This document shows positions 47,058 to 56,319 of a stretch of 64,000 bases of DNA, one piece after another. The DNA lies in the NCBI RefSeq assembly GCF_019455385.1, contig NZ_JACOFR010000002.1:484822-548821 (forward strand), given 5' to 3'. Position numbers and translations under genes: made by a program. Below the pieces are notes generated by a model. It searched no databases, was not told where the DNA came from, and saw only the letters and a list, made by a program, of their open reading frames with translations. Origin of the DNA: Bradyrhizobium sp. BR 10289 (GTDB lineage: Bacteria; Pseudomonadota; Alphaproteobacteria; Rhizobiales; Xanthobacteraceae). Positions within the stretch are counted from its first letter, which is position 1, and the number at the start of each line of letters is the position of its first letter.

Positions 47058-48602
47058 CTACCGCATCATCATCCGCGCGATCGCTTCTCCGATCACCACC
47101 GTCGTGAAGTGGGTGTTGGCGCGGCAGTCGGAGGGCATGATCGAAGCGTCGGCGACACGCAGGCCGCTGATGCCCTTCACGCTGCCATCAGGATTGACCA
47201 CGCCGTCGGCGTCATTGACGCCGCTCATGCGGCAGCTGCCGGCGGCGTGCTGGATGTCGCCGGTCACTTGCCGCAGCAACGCATCGAGCTCGTGGTCCGG
47301 CAGAGCGGCTGCCTGCGGCAGTGTCAGGTCGGTGTCGGCGAGCCTGATCCAGTCGGCAATGCCTGCAAGCGCCGGCTGCGAGGTGATCACGGCGAGCCGC
47401 TTCACCGCATCCCTCATGCGCATCACGTCGCGAGGATCGGCCAGCATGTTCTCCTCGACGACAGGATCGATTGTCGGATCGATCGAGGCGAGCTTGAGCG
47501 TCCCGCGCGAATAGGCGTTGAACAGGCCCGCGCCGATGGCCCCGGGCACGCCGATGCCGCGGTGGTTGAAGGCAATCAGGATCATGTCGCGCTTGCCGCC
47601 ATTGGCAAGGCCCGATGAATAGGTCACGCAGCAATTGGTGTGGCGGGTGTCGGGATCGGTCGGCCGCAGGTCGTCGTGGAGCTGGATCGTGGCGCGGAAC
47701 AGCGGATGGTCGAAGAAGTGCCTACCCACCGGCAAATCGCGCTCGACCGCGATCCCCATCGCCTTCAACTCCTCGCCAGGCCCGACGCCCGAACGCAGCA
47801 GGATCGCCGGGCTGTGGATGGCGCCGGCACACAGCACGATCTGGCGGGCGCTGATCTCCTGGGTGCCCTGCCCTTCGAATTGAACCCGGACGCCGGTTGC
47901 CCTTCCGTCCTTGATGACAACGCGATCGACCAGCGCATGCCCGCGAATCTCCAGATTGGTGCGGCCGCGCGCGGGCTCCAGATAGCCTTCATTGGTGGTG
48001 ATGCGGCGCAAGTCGCGGCTGTTGATGGGATAGCAGGCGACGCCCTCGCCATCCGGCCCGTTGACGTCGTCGCACCAGGGATAGCCGCTCGCCAGCGCGG
48101 CGTCGCGCAAGCCACGATCGATCGGGCCCCATTTCTCCGGCGGCGCGCGATAGACCGGCAGCGGACCGCCGCGGCCGTGACCTGCGGCGTCGCCGAACTC
48201 GAAATCGTCCTCGATCACGGAGAACAGCGGCATCACCTCTTTCGCCGACCAGCCGGTGCAGCCATTGGCGGCCCACTCGTCGAACGCATCGGCGACGCCG
48301 CGGATAGCGATCTGGCCGTTCATCATGGACGAGCCGCCGAGCCCTTTGCCGCGCCAATAGAAGCGCGGCTCCTGCCCCGCCACACGGCGCGTCAGGAGAT
48401 CAGGCCACTGCCATTTCTCCTGATACTCGCGCTGGTGGATGATCGGGATCGGGTTCGGTGTCCGCACTTCCCAGGGCGCCTCGTCGGCACGCCAGTCGAG
48501 ACCCGCCTCCAACAGCAGCACGCGCCGCGCGGGATCCTCGGAGAGCCTCGCGGCAACCGCGGCGCCGGCGGAGCCGCCGCCGACAACAATGACATCGTAC
48601 AT
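47058..48602 (-). CDS. GMC family FAD oxidoreductase
   Basis: A 514-residue flavoenzyme of the glucose-methanol-choline family. It opens with DVIVVGGGSAGAAVAARLSED, the FAD-binding fold, followed by GKGLGGSSMMNG, and the ending includes HAAGSCRMS and the catalytic region LRVADASIMPSDCRANTHF. The second catalytic His/Asn of alcohol oxidases is in NTHFTTV. Choline, alcohols or aromatic alcohols are possible substrates. It follows the peptide-binding-protein gene by four bases, one operon. Confidence 0.92.
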   Translation of the reverse strand: MYDVIVVGGGSAGAAVAARLSEDPARRVLLLEAGLDWRADEAPWEVRTPNPIPIIHQREYQEKWQWPDLLTRRVAGQEPRFYWRGKGLGGSSMMNGQIAIRGVADAFDEWAANGCTGWSAKEVMPLFSVIEDDFEFGDAAGHGRGGPLPVYRAPPEKWGPIDRGLRDAALASGYPWCDDVNGPDGEGVACYPINSRDLRRITTNEGYLEPARGRTNLEIRGHALVDRVVIKDGRATGVRVQFEGQGTQEISARQIVLCAGAIHSPAILLRSGVGPGEELKAMGIAVERDLPVGRHFFDHPLFRATIQLHDDLRPTDPDTRHTNCCVTYSSGLANGGKRDMILIAFNHRGIGVPGAIGAGLFNAYSRGTLKLASIDPTIDPVVEENMLADPRDVMRMRDAVKRLAVITSQPALAGIADWIRLADTDLTLPQAAALPDHELDALLRQVTGDIQHAAGSCRMSGVNDADGVVNPDGSVKGISGLRVADASIMPSDCRANTHFTTVVIGEAIARMMMR

Positions 48603-48606
48603 CGCG

Positions 48607-50157
48607 TTATTTCTCGACGTTCCAGAACACGGGAATGGCGGACGGTATCAGATTGCGTAGCGTCGCGCGATAAAGCGCCGGCTGGGCAAACTGCCCCCAC
48701 GGGATCGCAGGTGCCTGATCGTACATGATGGATTGGATCTCGCCTGCGATCTTCTTGCGATCCTCCTCGGCCGGCGCCTTGGCGAAAGCTTCCATCAGCG
48801 GCGTGATGCGCTGATCGCATTGCCAACCGGTGAAATCGGCGCAGTTGAAGGCGACCATGACGTTGGTCAGCGGCGAGCCCAGATCAAAACCGCCGGCGTG
48901 GACGCCATAGACGCTCCAGCCCTCCTTCTTGGCGCGACGCGCCAGCACGCTGGCCCAATCCATCACCTGGAGATCGACGTTGAAGCCGGCGGCTTTCAGC
49001 CGTTCGGCCAGCACCTGCGCCGAGACGCGCGGGGCTTCGAGATCATTGGCCTCCATCACGACGACGGGCTCGCCGGCATATTTGGTTGCCTTCAGCGCGG
49101 CCTTCGCCGCCTCGATCGAGGGCTTCTCGGCCGCTTCCGTGCCGACCTTGCTCTCATAGGTGGTGCCGCAGGTGAAGAACGTCGCGCAAGGCGTGCCGTA
49201 TTTGGCATCGAGCCCGAGCGCATCCAGCACCTCGCGCTGATCGACCAGCTTCCACAGCACGCGCCGGATCGCAGGATCGTCGAACGGTTTTGACGCGGCG
49301 TTGAGACGATAGGCTCCTGCAAACATGTTGCCGCCGGTGAAGTTGACCAGCTTGACACGCGAGTTCTTCTCCAGCTGCGGCAGCAGATCGAACGGCGCAT
49401 ATTGCATGAAGTCGATCTCGCCGGCCTGCAGCGCGGAGGCGGCGGTCGCACCATCGGGAATGACGCGGATCTCCAGCGTGTCGATGTTGACGCGCTTGCC
49501 GCCGGCGAGGAAGTCGGCGGGCTCGGGGCGCGGCACGTAGTCGGCGAACTTCTTCAGGATCATGCGATCGCCGGTGCGGTGATCGGCCTTGCTGTAGACG
49601 AACGGACCGGAGCCGATGATCTCGGTGATGCGCTGGTCGCCCGGCGTTTTCGCGATGCGCTCGGGCATCATGAAGGCGACGGGGCTGACGGGATTGCCGA
49701 GCGCGTCGATGACGAGGCCGGACGGCTCCTTCAAAGTCAGCACGAAGGTCTTCGCATCGGTCGGCTCGAGCGAGGTCGTAATCGCAAAAATGCGGCGGCC
49801 GAGCGCGCTGCGGGTGCCCCAGCGGCGCAGCGAGGCGACGCAATCGCTTGCTGTGACCGGCTGGCCATCATGCCATTTCAAACCGTCGCGCAGCGTGAAT
49901 GTGTAGGTCAAGCCGTCGGCAGAAACCTTCCAGTCCTGCACCATCTGCGGCTTGATCTCGCCCTTGGAATCCTTCGCGAACAGCGTGTCGAACACCATGT
50001 AGCCAAACGTGCGCGAAATATAGGCCGTGGAAAAATGCGGATCGAGCGTGACGATCTCAGCCTCGAGCACCGCGACGAGATTGCCAGCCGCATGCGCGGG
50101 GGCTCCGATAATCGCGAGGCCCAGCAGCGCCGAAAGGAAAGCCTTTAATTTGAACAT
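48607..50157 (-). CDS. ABC transporter substrate-binding protein, peptide/opine family
   Basis: A 516-residue periplasmic binding protein (SBP family 5) with a Sec signal peptide (MFKLKAFLSALLGLAII, cleavage near AHA-AG). Typical segments: LDPHFSTAYISRTFGYMVFDTL and LKWHDGQPVTASDCV, then the conserved late WYGVHAGG-like region. ATG 50157 has an AAAGG ribosome site. No permease or ATPase genes are nearby; the only partner is the GMC oxidoreductase gene four bases downstream. The ligand is probably a short peptide or related amine. Confidence 0.92.
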   Translation of the reverse strand: MFKLKAFLSALLGLAIIGAPAHAAGNLVAVLEAEIVTLDPHFSTAYISRTFGYMVFDTLFAKDSKGEIKPQMVQDWKVSADGLTYTFTLRDGLKWHDGQPVTASDCVASLRRWGTRSALGRRIFAITTSLEPTDAKTFVLTLKEPSGLVIDALGNPVSPVAFMMPERIAKTPGDQRITEIIGSGPFVYSKADHRTGDRMILKKFADYVPRPEPADFLAGGKRVNIDTLEIRVIPDGATAASALQAGEIDFMQYAPFDLLPQLEKNSRVKLVNFTGGNMFAGAYRLNAASKPFDDPAIRRVLWKLVDQREVLDALGLDAKYGTPCATFFTCGTTYESKVGTEAAEKPSIEAAKAALKATKYAGEPVVVMEANDLEAPRVSAQVLAERLKAAGFNVDLQVMDWASVLARRAKKEGWSVYGVHAGGFDLGSPLTNVMVAFNCADFTGWQCDQRITPLMEAFAKAPAEEDRKKIAGEIQSIMYDQAPAIPWGQFAQPALYRATLRNLIPSAIPVFWNVEK

Positions 50158-50283
50158 TGTACCTTTTGCTTCTTCTTGAGAGTTCATTTGCAGGCGAAGA
50201 AAAAGCAATGTTCGTGCCCGATCAACGGGCGCACTTATGCGCTGACGACTATCTGCCAAGCGTTCGCGACTGCACGCTCGCTG

Positions 50284-50453
50284 CCATCGCCCGGCTTGGA
50301 CCGGGCGATCCAGTATTCAGAGACGTGCGTGATTGAATCGATAAGGCGCGGCGCACTGGATGCCCCGGTCCCGGCTGCACCAAGCTACGCCGCAGCCCAC
50401 GGGCGCGCTCGGCGCGCCGAAGCTTTAGCGAAGGCGGCAAGCCGGGGCATGAC
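50284..50453. repeat. palindromic repeat, family A copy 2 (with insertion)
   Basis: Left 40 bases match the copy at 20622-20660 with only two single-base indels, through CGGGCGATCCAGTATTC. The closing half (CACTGGATGCCCCGG ... CCGGGGCATGAC) contains about 60 extra GC-rich bases not in the other copy. Confidence 0.7.
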
Positions 50454-50469
50454 ACCTGTGGTCCGGCAT

Positions 50470-50524
50470 GGGTCCCGGCTCTGTGCAGCAACACTTACGC
50501 GTTGCAGCGCGTCCGGGACACGAG
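50470..50524. repeat. dispersed repeat, family B copy 2 (partial)
   Basis: GGGTCCCGGCTCTG and GTCCGGGACACGAG are shared with the elements at 27226-27358 and 54021-54148. The left half of the element is absent, apparently replaced by the family A copy next to it. Confidence 0.65.
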
Positions 50525-50529
50525 CCCAC

Positions 50530-52788
50530 CTACCCGATCGCCTTGCCGAACCTGTTCGACTTCGGGAAACCCTTCGGCGGCAGGCGGCCGGCATCCGCAC
50601 GGGTGCCCTGCCACTCGCTGAGCTCCTTCATGGTCGCGGAGAATTCGCGGCCCGCGGAGTCCTTCCAGGTCAGGCCGGCCTTGGCCTCGAACACGGTGAC
50701 ATCGGACAGGCCGCCGTCCTTGTACTTCTGCAGGCGCACGCCGCGGCCACGGGCCATCTCCGGCACCTGGTCGAGCGGGAAGATCAGCATCTTGCGGTTG
50801 TCGCCGATGACCGCGACGGTGTCGCCGACCACTTCGGTGATCGCCCGCGCCTCGTTCGGCATGTCGACATTGAGGATCTGCTTGCCCTTCTTGGTGGTGC
50901 CAACGCAATCGTCCTCGTTGACCACGAAGCCCTGGCCTTCGCTGCTGGCCACCAGGAATTTGCGGCCGCCCTTGTGCACGAACAGCGCGACGGGGGCTGC
51001 CTCCTGCTCGAGGTCGATGAACAGGCGGATCGGCTCGCCGTGGCCGCGGCCACCCGGCAGCTTGGCAACGTCGAGCGAGTAGAACTTGCCGTTGGTGGCG
51101 AACAGCAGCAGCTTCGAGGTGGTCTCGGCGAAGAACGCGAAGCCGAGCTTGTCGTCCTGCTTGAAGGCGAGCCCGGAGAGATCCTCGACGTGGCCCTTCA
51201 TGGTGCGGATCCAGCCCTTGTCGGAGACGACGACCGTCACCGGCTCGCGCTCGACGAGGGCTTCCTCCATCGCGGCGAGATCGTGCTCGGGCGCATCCGC
51301 AAAAGTGGTGCGGCGCTTGCCGAGCGGTGTCTTCGGCCCGAACATGTCGCGGACCTTGCCGACCTGCTCGCCGACCTTCTTCCACTGCTCGGGTTCGGAG
51401 GCCAAAAGGGCCTGGATGCCCTTCAGCTCCTTGCGCAGATCCTTGTCCTCGGTCCGGATCTCCATTTCCTCGAGCTTGCGCAGATTGCGAAGCCGCATGT
51501 TGAGGATGGAGTCGGCCTGCAACTCCGTCAGCTTGAACGCCTTCATCAAGGCCGGCTTGGGCTCGTCCTCGGTCCGAATGATCCGGATCACCTCGTCGAT
51601 GTTGAGGTAGGCGATCAGCAGGCCGCCGAGGATTTCCAGCCGGTGTTCGATCTCGCCCTTGCGGTGATTGCTGCGGCGGATCAGCACGTCGCGCAGATGG
51701 TCGAGCCATTCGCGCAAGGCTTCGGCCAGCCCCACGACCTTGGGTACGCGGCCCTTGATCAGCACGTTGAGGTTCAGCGGAATCTTGTTCTCGAGCTCGG
51801 TCAGCCGGAACAGGGATTCCATCATCAGCGCGGGATCGACGTTCTTCGACTTCGGCTCGATGACGATGCGGACGTCTTCGGCCGACTCGTCCCTGATGTC
51901 GCCGACCAGCGGCAGCTTCTTCTGGTCGAGCAGCTCGGCGACCTTCTCGATCAGTCGCGACTTCTGCACCAGGAACGGAATCTCGGTGACGACGACGGCC
52001 CAGGTGCCGCGGTTGCCCTCTTCCTGTTGCCACCTGGCGCGAACGCGGAACGAGCCGCGGCCGGTCGTGTAGGCTTCGGCAATGGCCTGCTTGGAATCGA
52101 CGCAGATGCCGCCGGTCGGGAAATCGGGCCCCTTGACCCATTTCATCAGCGCCTTCGACTTGGCGTCGGGCTTCTCGATCAGATGCAGCGCGGCGTCGCA
52201 GAGCTCGGCGGCATTGTGCGGCGGGATCGAGGTCGCCATGCCGACCGCGATGCCTTGCGCGCCGTTGGCGAGCAGGTTCGGAAAGCCGCCGGGCAGCACG
52301 ACCGGCTCTTTCGACTGGCCGTCGTAATTGGCGCGGAATTCGACGCCGTCCTCGTCGATGCCTTCGAGCAGAAGCCGCGCGACATCGGTCATGCGCGCTT
52401 CGGTATAGCGGTAGGCGGCGGGATTATCGCCGTCGATATTGCCGAAATTGCCCTGGCCGTCGACCAGCGGATAGCGCGAGGAGAAATCCTGCGCAAGGCG
52501 CACCATGGCGTCGTAGATGGCCTGGTCGCCATGCGGATGGAACGAACCCATCACGTCGCCGACAATCTTGGCGGACTTCTTGAAGGCGGTGCCGGGATCG
52601 AGCCTGAGCAGGCGCATGCCGTAGAGGATGCGCCGGTGCACCGGCTTCAGGCCGTCGCGCGCATCGGGCAGCGCACGGTGCATGATGGTGGAGAGCGCAT
52701 AGGCGAGATAGCGCTCTTCCAGCGCGTCCCGCAGCGGCACCTCGTGAATTTCGGCCGGTTCTTCCGGCGGAACGATTCGTTTTCCCAT
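50530..52788 (-). CDS. parC: DNA topoisomerase IV subunit A
   Basis: A 752-residue subunit that with ParE decatenates daughter chromosomes. The catalytic tyrosine is Y128 in [10 protein letters not shown]. The N-terminal [14 protein letters not shown] and [23 protein letters not shown] segments and a C-terminal beta-pinwheel region are normal for rhizobial ParC. The quinolone-determining sequence reads [12 protein letters not shown]: the positions equal to E. coli Ser80 and Glu84 are Gln and Asp, as in other alphaproteobacteria I recall. Confidence 0.97.
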   Translation of the reverse strand: MGKRIVPPEEPAEIHEVPLRDALEERYLAYALSTIMHRALPDARDGLKPVHRRILYGMRLLRLDPGTAFKKSAKIVGDVMGSFHPHGDQAIYDAMVRLAQDFSSRYPLVDGQGNFGNIDGDNPAAYRYTEARMTDVARLLLEGIDEDGVEFRANYDGQSKEPVVLPGGFPNLLANGAQGIAVGMATSIPPHNAAELCDAALHLIEKPDAKSKALMKWVKGPDFPTGGICVDSKQAIAEAYTTGRGSFRVRARWQQEEGNRGTWAVVVTEIPFLVQKSRLIEKVAELLDQKKLPLVGDIRDESAEDVRIVIEPKSKNVDPALMMESLFRLTELENKIPLNLNVLIKGRVPKVVGLAEALREWLDHLRDVLIRRSNHRKGEIEHRLEILGGLLIAYLNIDEVIRIIRTEDEPKPALMKAFKLTELQADSILNMRLRNLRKLEEMEIRTEDKDLRKELKGIQALLASEPEQWKKVGEQVGKVRDMFGPKTPLGKRRTTFADAPEHDLAAMEEALVEREPVTVVVSDKGWIRTMKGHVEDLSGLAFKQDDKLGFAFFAETTSKLLLFATNGKFYSLDVAKLPGGRGHGEPIRLFIDLEQEAAPVALFVHKGGRKFLVASSEGQGFVVNEDDCVGTTKKGKQILNVDMPNEARAITEVVGDTVAVIGDNRKMLIFPLDQVPEMARGRGVRLQKYKDGGLSDVTVFEAKAGLTWKDSAGREFSATMKELSEWQGTRADAGRLPPKGFPKSNRFGKAIG

Positions 52789-52848
52789 GCCGCCCGGTTA
52801 AACCGTGGAAGCGAATCGGGCAAGGATGGATTGGTTCCCTGTGGGCTT

Positions 52849-53127
52849 CTACTGGCCGGCCCAGCCCGCCGTGACGGTCGGCTGCACCTTGGCCGGGGGC
52901 GTCGCTGGCGTATTGGCGACGCAGCGGCGAGCGGCCTCGATTTCGGCATCGGTTGCGCCATGGGCTCGCGCCCATGTCTCTGCGGCCGCAGCAGAATATT
53001 TCGCCACATAGTACCGGACCACGGTACACGAGGCTTGGCGGAACACGCCAAGTTGCGGCTCGCCGGCCAGGGCGTCAGGCGCAAACGACAATAGCGCCGT
53101 GGTCAGCGCAAAACCCCTGATCAACAT
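52849..53127 (-). CDS. small secreted protein
   Basis: A 92-residue protein with a Sec signal peptide (MLIRGFALTTALLSFAPDALA-GE). The mature part is short and helical with two cysteines (ASCTVVRYYVAKYS and ARRCVAN), which could form a disulfide, and ends in a Pro/Thr-rich tail. ATG 53127 is used; upstream in-frame codons lack the signal structure. It lies between recO and parC on the same strand. Function is unknown. Confidence 0.72.
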   Translation of the reverse strand: MLIRGFALTTALLSFAPDALAGEPQLGVFRQASCTVVRYYVAKYSAAAAETWARAHGATDAEIEAARRCVANTPATPPAKVQPTVTAGWAGQ

Positions 53128-53229
53128 GTGGGCTGTTCCCCCATTGTGGAACCTGCCCCGCCAACGCCGACAGCTCCATTTCGTTCCCGAGAACCTCATC
53201 TCCGAAAGCAAGGCAGCAGCGCGATCCGA

Positions 53230-53982
53230 TCATGGCGCCGGGAGCGCCGCCTTGGCCTGCTGCCGGATCAGGGCATTGATGAAGCCGGCGCGCGCGTCGG
53301 AATGGCCTTGCCCGCGCGGCTCCAGCACGTGGCGCAGCAGGAACAGGCCGGTCAGCCGAAAGCCGTCCTGGAGGTCCTGGTCGGTGAGCTCGGTCGCGGC
53401 TTCGCCATGGCGCAGGAACGGCGGCAGGCGGAGCAGCCGGTCGCGCCACGGCTCGCCGGCGCCGCGCGACACCGCGCCGCCGGATTTCGGCGAGACGTAG
53501 ATCAGGTCCGTGGTCTCACCGGTGACGGCGCAATTCTCCAGCGCGAGCCCGAAACCGAGCTCGGCGAGCATGGCCAGCTCGAAATGAATGAGGTGCACGG
53601 CGGCGCTGCCGATGTCGTCGAAATCGTCGAGCGAATGCTCGAGCAGCGAAAATATCTCCTCGTGCGGGTCGCGCTCCGGCAGCAGCCGCGCGATCGCGGC
53701 CAGATGGGTCACGCCGTAGACGCCGTGGGACGATCCCAGCAGCGTCGCCGCGCGCAGCTTCAGGCCCTCGACCGCATAGGTGCCGAGATGCTCGTCGAGC
53801 CGTGCCCGCCAGACAACGGCGACGCTGTTGCCGGGTTGCAGCAAGGGGCGCATCCGCGAGCCGGCGCCGCCGCGGACAAGACCAAGATGCCGGCCATGCG
53901 CGCGCGTCAGCAGCTCGACGATGGCGCTGCTCTCGCCATGCCGCCGCACGCCCAGCACGATGCCTTCGTCGGTCCATTCCAT
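53230..53982 (-). CDS. recO: DNA repair protein RecO
   Basis: A 250-residue mediator that loads RecA on SSB-coated gaps with RecF/RecR. The N-terminal OB fold begins [36 protein letters not shown], the most conserved part of the family, and the helical C-terminal domain contains [12 protein letters not shown]. The zinc cysteines of some RecO proteins are absent (one Cys only), as in many alphaproteobacteria. It belongs to the rnc-era-recO cluster, though a membrane-protein gene and a repeat separate it from era. Confidence 0.94.
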   Translation of the reverse strand: MEWTDEGIVLGVRRHGESSAIVELLTRAHGRHLGLVRGGAGSRMRPLLQPGNSVAVVWRARLDEHLGTYAVEGLKLRAATLLGSSHGVYGVTHLAAIARLLPERDPHEEIFSLLEHSLDDFDDIGSAAVHLIHFELAMLAELGFGLALENCAVTGETTDLIYVSPKSGGAVSRGAGEPWRDRLLRLPPFLRHGEAATELTDQDLQDGFRLTGLFLLRHVLEPRGQGHSDARAGFINALIRQQAKAALPAP

Positions 53983-54020
53983 GGGAGAAGTCTAGCGGAT
54001 TCCATTGCCTCCCGCACGCA

Positions 54021-54148
54021 CTCGTGCCCCGGACAAAACGCGGCGCGCAAGCGACGAGTTGCCGAGCCGGGGCCCATCTCTCCGCGCGCTCCTGGGTCCC
54101 GGCTCTGCGGCGCAGCGCTGAAGCGCTGCACCTTGTCCGGGACACGAG
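54021..54148. repeat. dispersed palindromic repeat, family B copy 3
   Basis: Terminal arms CTCGTGCCCCGGACAA (54021-54036) and TTGTCCGGGACACGAG (54133-54148) pair at 15 of 16 positions. The interior GGGTCCCGGCTCTGCGG is shared with the copies near 27226 and 50470. It lies four bases beyond the stop of the membrane-protein gene at 54153, so it could form the end of that transcript. Confidence 0.75.
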
Positions 54149-54152
54149 ACCG

Positions 54153-54533
54153 TCACGCGTTGAACCAGCCCTGCGCGTCGCCGGTGAAGGAGAAATACAG
54201 GCCCATCGTCGTCAGCACGCAGGAGACGATCTCGATGGCGCTGTCGAGCTCCAGGCCCTTTTCGCCGATGATCTGGCCGAGCGAGATCACCGAGAGGACC
54301 AAAGCCGCCGCCAGCACCCAGCGCGGCCAGTTCTTGCGCCAATGCGCGGCGAGCCAGACGAAATAGACCAACAGCAGGATCATGCCGCCGGCGAGCAAGG
54401 TCGCCGTCATGATCATCTGCTCGGTCATCTCGGCGCTGGGTGTGCGGTCCTGGACCGCGACCGAGAGGGCGTCCAGCATCAGCGATGCATAAAGCAGCGC
54501 TTCGAAGCGCCGGACATTGCTGGGTACGCTCAT
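54153..54533 (-). CDS. four-helix membrane protein between era and recO
   Basis: A 126-residue inner-membrane protein with hydrophobic segments near 10-26, 40-63, 70-88 and 95-116 (LYASLMLDALSVAV, MTATLLAGGMILLLVYFVWLAA, WVLAAALVLSVISLGQIIG, IEIVSCVLTTMGLYFSF). Start ATG 54533 follows era by 21 bases on the same strand, so they are probably cotranscribed. I recognise no named family; function is unknown. Confidence 0.75.
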   Translation of the reverse strand: MSVPSNVRRFEALLYASLMLDALSVAVQDRTPSAEMTEQMIMTATLLAGGMILLLVYFVWLAAHWRKNWPRWVLAAALVLSVISLGQIIGEKGLELDSAIEIVSCVLTTMGLYFSFTGDAQGWFNA

Positions 54534-54554
54534 CGGATACCGATCTTTTCTTGA

Positions 54555-55481
54555 TTATTCTTTGGGAAATTCCAGGCCCATCTCGCGATAGCGATCGGGA
54601 TCGTCGCCCCAGTTCTCGCGCACCTTGACGAACAGGAACAGATGCACCGGCACATCCAGGATCTGCATCAGCTCCTTGCGCGAGTCCGCGCCGATCGACT
54701 TGATGGTGGCGCCGCCCTTGCCGAGCACGATCTTGCGCTGGCTCTCGCGCTCGACGAAGATCGTCTGCTCGATGCGCACCGATTTGTCCTTGCGCTCCTC
54801 CCACTTGTCGGTCTCGACGGTGGACTGGTAGGGCAATTCCTGGTGCAGCTTCTGATAGATCTTTTCGCGGGTGATCTCGGCCGCGAGTTGCCGCATCGGC
54901 GCGTCCGACATCTGGTCTTCGGGATAGAGATACGGCCCCGGCGGCACCATCTCGGCGAGCGTTGTGCGGATGTCGTCGACGCCGTCGCCCGAGATCGCCG
55001 CGATCATGAAGGTTCGCGTGAACTTCATGCGCTCATTGGCGGCCTGCGCCAACGCCAGCAGCTTCTCGCGCTGGACGAGGTCGACCTTGTTGATGACCAG
55101 GATCTTGTCGTGATTGACGCTGGCCGCCTTGGCGAGGATCGCCTCGGCCTCCTCGTCGATCCCGGTCTTGGCGTCGAGCAGCACGCAGACGAGGTCGGCG
55201 TCATGCGCCCCGCTCCAGGCGGTCGAGATCATGGCGCGGTCGAGCCGGCGCTTCGGCAGGAAGATGCCGGGCGTGTCGACCAGGATGATCTGCGCATTGT
55301 TCTCGATCACGATGCCGCGGATCAGCGCGCGCGTGGTCTGCACCTTGCGCGAGACGATCGTGACCTTGGCCCCGACCAGCGCGTTGACCAGCGTGGACTT
55401 GCCGACATTGGGGGCGCCGATCAGCGCCACGAAGCCGCAGCGCGTCGCGGTGGGCGCCTCGCCGCTTGTTTCAGCCGTCAT
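54555..55481 (-). CDS. era: GTPase Era
   Basis: A 308-residue GTPase that binds the 3' end of 16S rRNA during small-subunit maturation. G motifs are in place: GAPNVGKS (residues 22-29), DTPGIFLPKR, NKVDLV and ISGDGVDD. The KH domain begins near LGKGGATIKSIG. The ATG at 55481 overlaps the rnc gene by 11 bases. rnc-era coupling is a conserved arrangement. Confidence 0.98.
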   Translation of the reverse strand: MTAETSGEAPTATRCGFVALIGAPNVGKSTLVNALVGAKVTIVSRKVQTTRALIRGIVIENNAQIILVDTPGIFLPKRRLDRAMISTAWSGAHDADLVCVLLDAKTGIDEEAEAILAKAASVNHDKILVINKVDLVQREKLLALAQAANERMKFTRTFMIAAISGDGVDDIRTTLAEMVPPGPYLYPEDQMSDAPMRQLAAEITREKIYQKLHQELPYQSTVETDKWEERKDKSVRIEQTIFVERESQRKIVLGKGGATIKSIGADSRKELMQILDVPVHLFLFVKVRENWGDDPDRYREMGLEFPKE

Positions 55482-56319
55482 TGCCGCCGCCAACGCCTTC
55501 ACGTTCGATCATCACCGAGGCCGCCACCTTTTCCGCCGCGCGCTTGCTGCCGCCGATGCCTTCGGCCGGCGCCAGTCCCGGCAGGTCCACAGCGACGCGG
55601 AACTGCGGATCGTGATGCGGGCCCGTGCGCTCGACCTCGCGGTAGACCGGCGTCGGCAATCCCTTGCCCTGCGCCCATTCCTGCAACACCGTCTTGGGAT
55701 CGCGCAGGGGCCGCCGCGGCTTGTGCATGCGCTCGGTCCAGTTGCGCTTGACGAATTCGTCCGCGGCCGCGTGGCCGCCATCGAGGAAGATCGCGCCGAT
55801 CACGGCCTCGCAGATGTCACCTAGGATGGATTTGCGCAGGCGGGCATCGGCGCTGGAGCCGACCGACCCAAGCTTGATGTCGTCGAGCAGGCCGAGCGAT
55901 TTGGCGACATCGGCGCAGCTCTCCTTGCGCACGAGCTCGGCGAGGCGCTTGGACAGCTCGCCCTCATCGGCGTTCGGATAGGCATGATAGAGCATGTCGG
56001 AAACGACGAGCCCGAGCACGTGGTCGCCGAGGAATTCCAGCCGCTGGTAGCTGTCGCCGCGCTTGCGCCCGGACTTCAGCGCCGAGACATGCGTGATCGC
56101 CTGCATCAAGAGGTTCGGATCGGCGAAGCTGTGGCCGATGCGCGCCTCGAGCGCAGCGTTGGCGTCCGCCGCCTTCGCCTTGTCCTTGGCCTTGCTGCTC
56201 CGCGCCCGCTTCTTCTTCGCAGGCGCCTTGATCTCAAGTGTCTTGGTTGCAGCTTCGCCCTCAGGGACGGCTTGCGCCTCGATCGGTTGGCTCGCGATGT
56301 CCTTGGCTTCGTCTTTCAT
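55471..56319 (-). CDS. rnc: ribonuclease III
   Basis: A 282-residue double-strand RNA endonuclease for rRNA and mRNA processing. The nuclease signature LEFLGDHVLGLVVSDML with its acidic catalytic residues and the later DICEAVIGAIFLDGG are intact, followed by a dsRNA-binding domain (PKTVLQEWAQGKGLPTPVY, GGSKRAAEKVAA). The first 50 residues are an extra Ala/Lys-rich extension, including APAKKKRARSSKAKDKAKAA, absent from E. coli. It overlaps lepB by four bases and era by eleven. Confidence 0.97.
   Translation of the reverse strand: MKDEAKDIASQPIEAQAVPEGEAATKTLEIKAPAKKKRARSSKAKDKAKAADANAALEARIGHSFADPNLLMQAITHVSALKSGRKRGDSYQRLEFLGDHVLGLVVSDMLYHAYPNADEGELSKRLAELVRKESCADVAKSLGLLDDIKLGSVGSSADARLRKSILGDICEAVIGAIFLDGGHAAADEFVKRNWTERMHKPRRPLRDPKTVLQEWAQGKGLPTPVYREVERTGPHHDPQFRVAVDLPGLAPAEGIGGSKRAAEKVAASVMIEREGVGGGNDG

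Larger units (their letters stand above)
50158..50529. other. 372-bp region between parC and the binding-protein gene
   Basis: No gene. Bases 50158-50283 should contain the promoter of the binding-protein operon on the minus strand; I see no strong match. The remainder consists of two dispersed repeats lying side by side (50284-50453 and 50470-50524), which also form the 3' flank of parC. Confidence 0.6.

Noticed and set aside
50176..53094. Very long open frame (over 900 codons) on the plus strand opposite parC
   Set aside because: It mirrors parC in high-GC DNA, has highly skewed composition and no recognisable domain, while the minus strand encodes a complete ParC with catalytic tyrosine.
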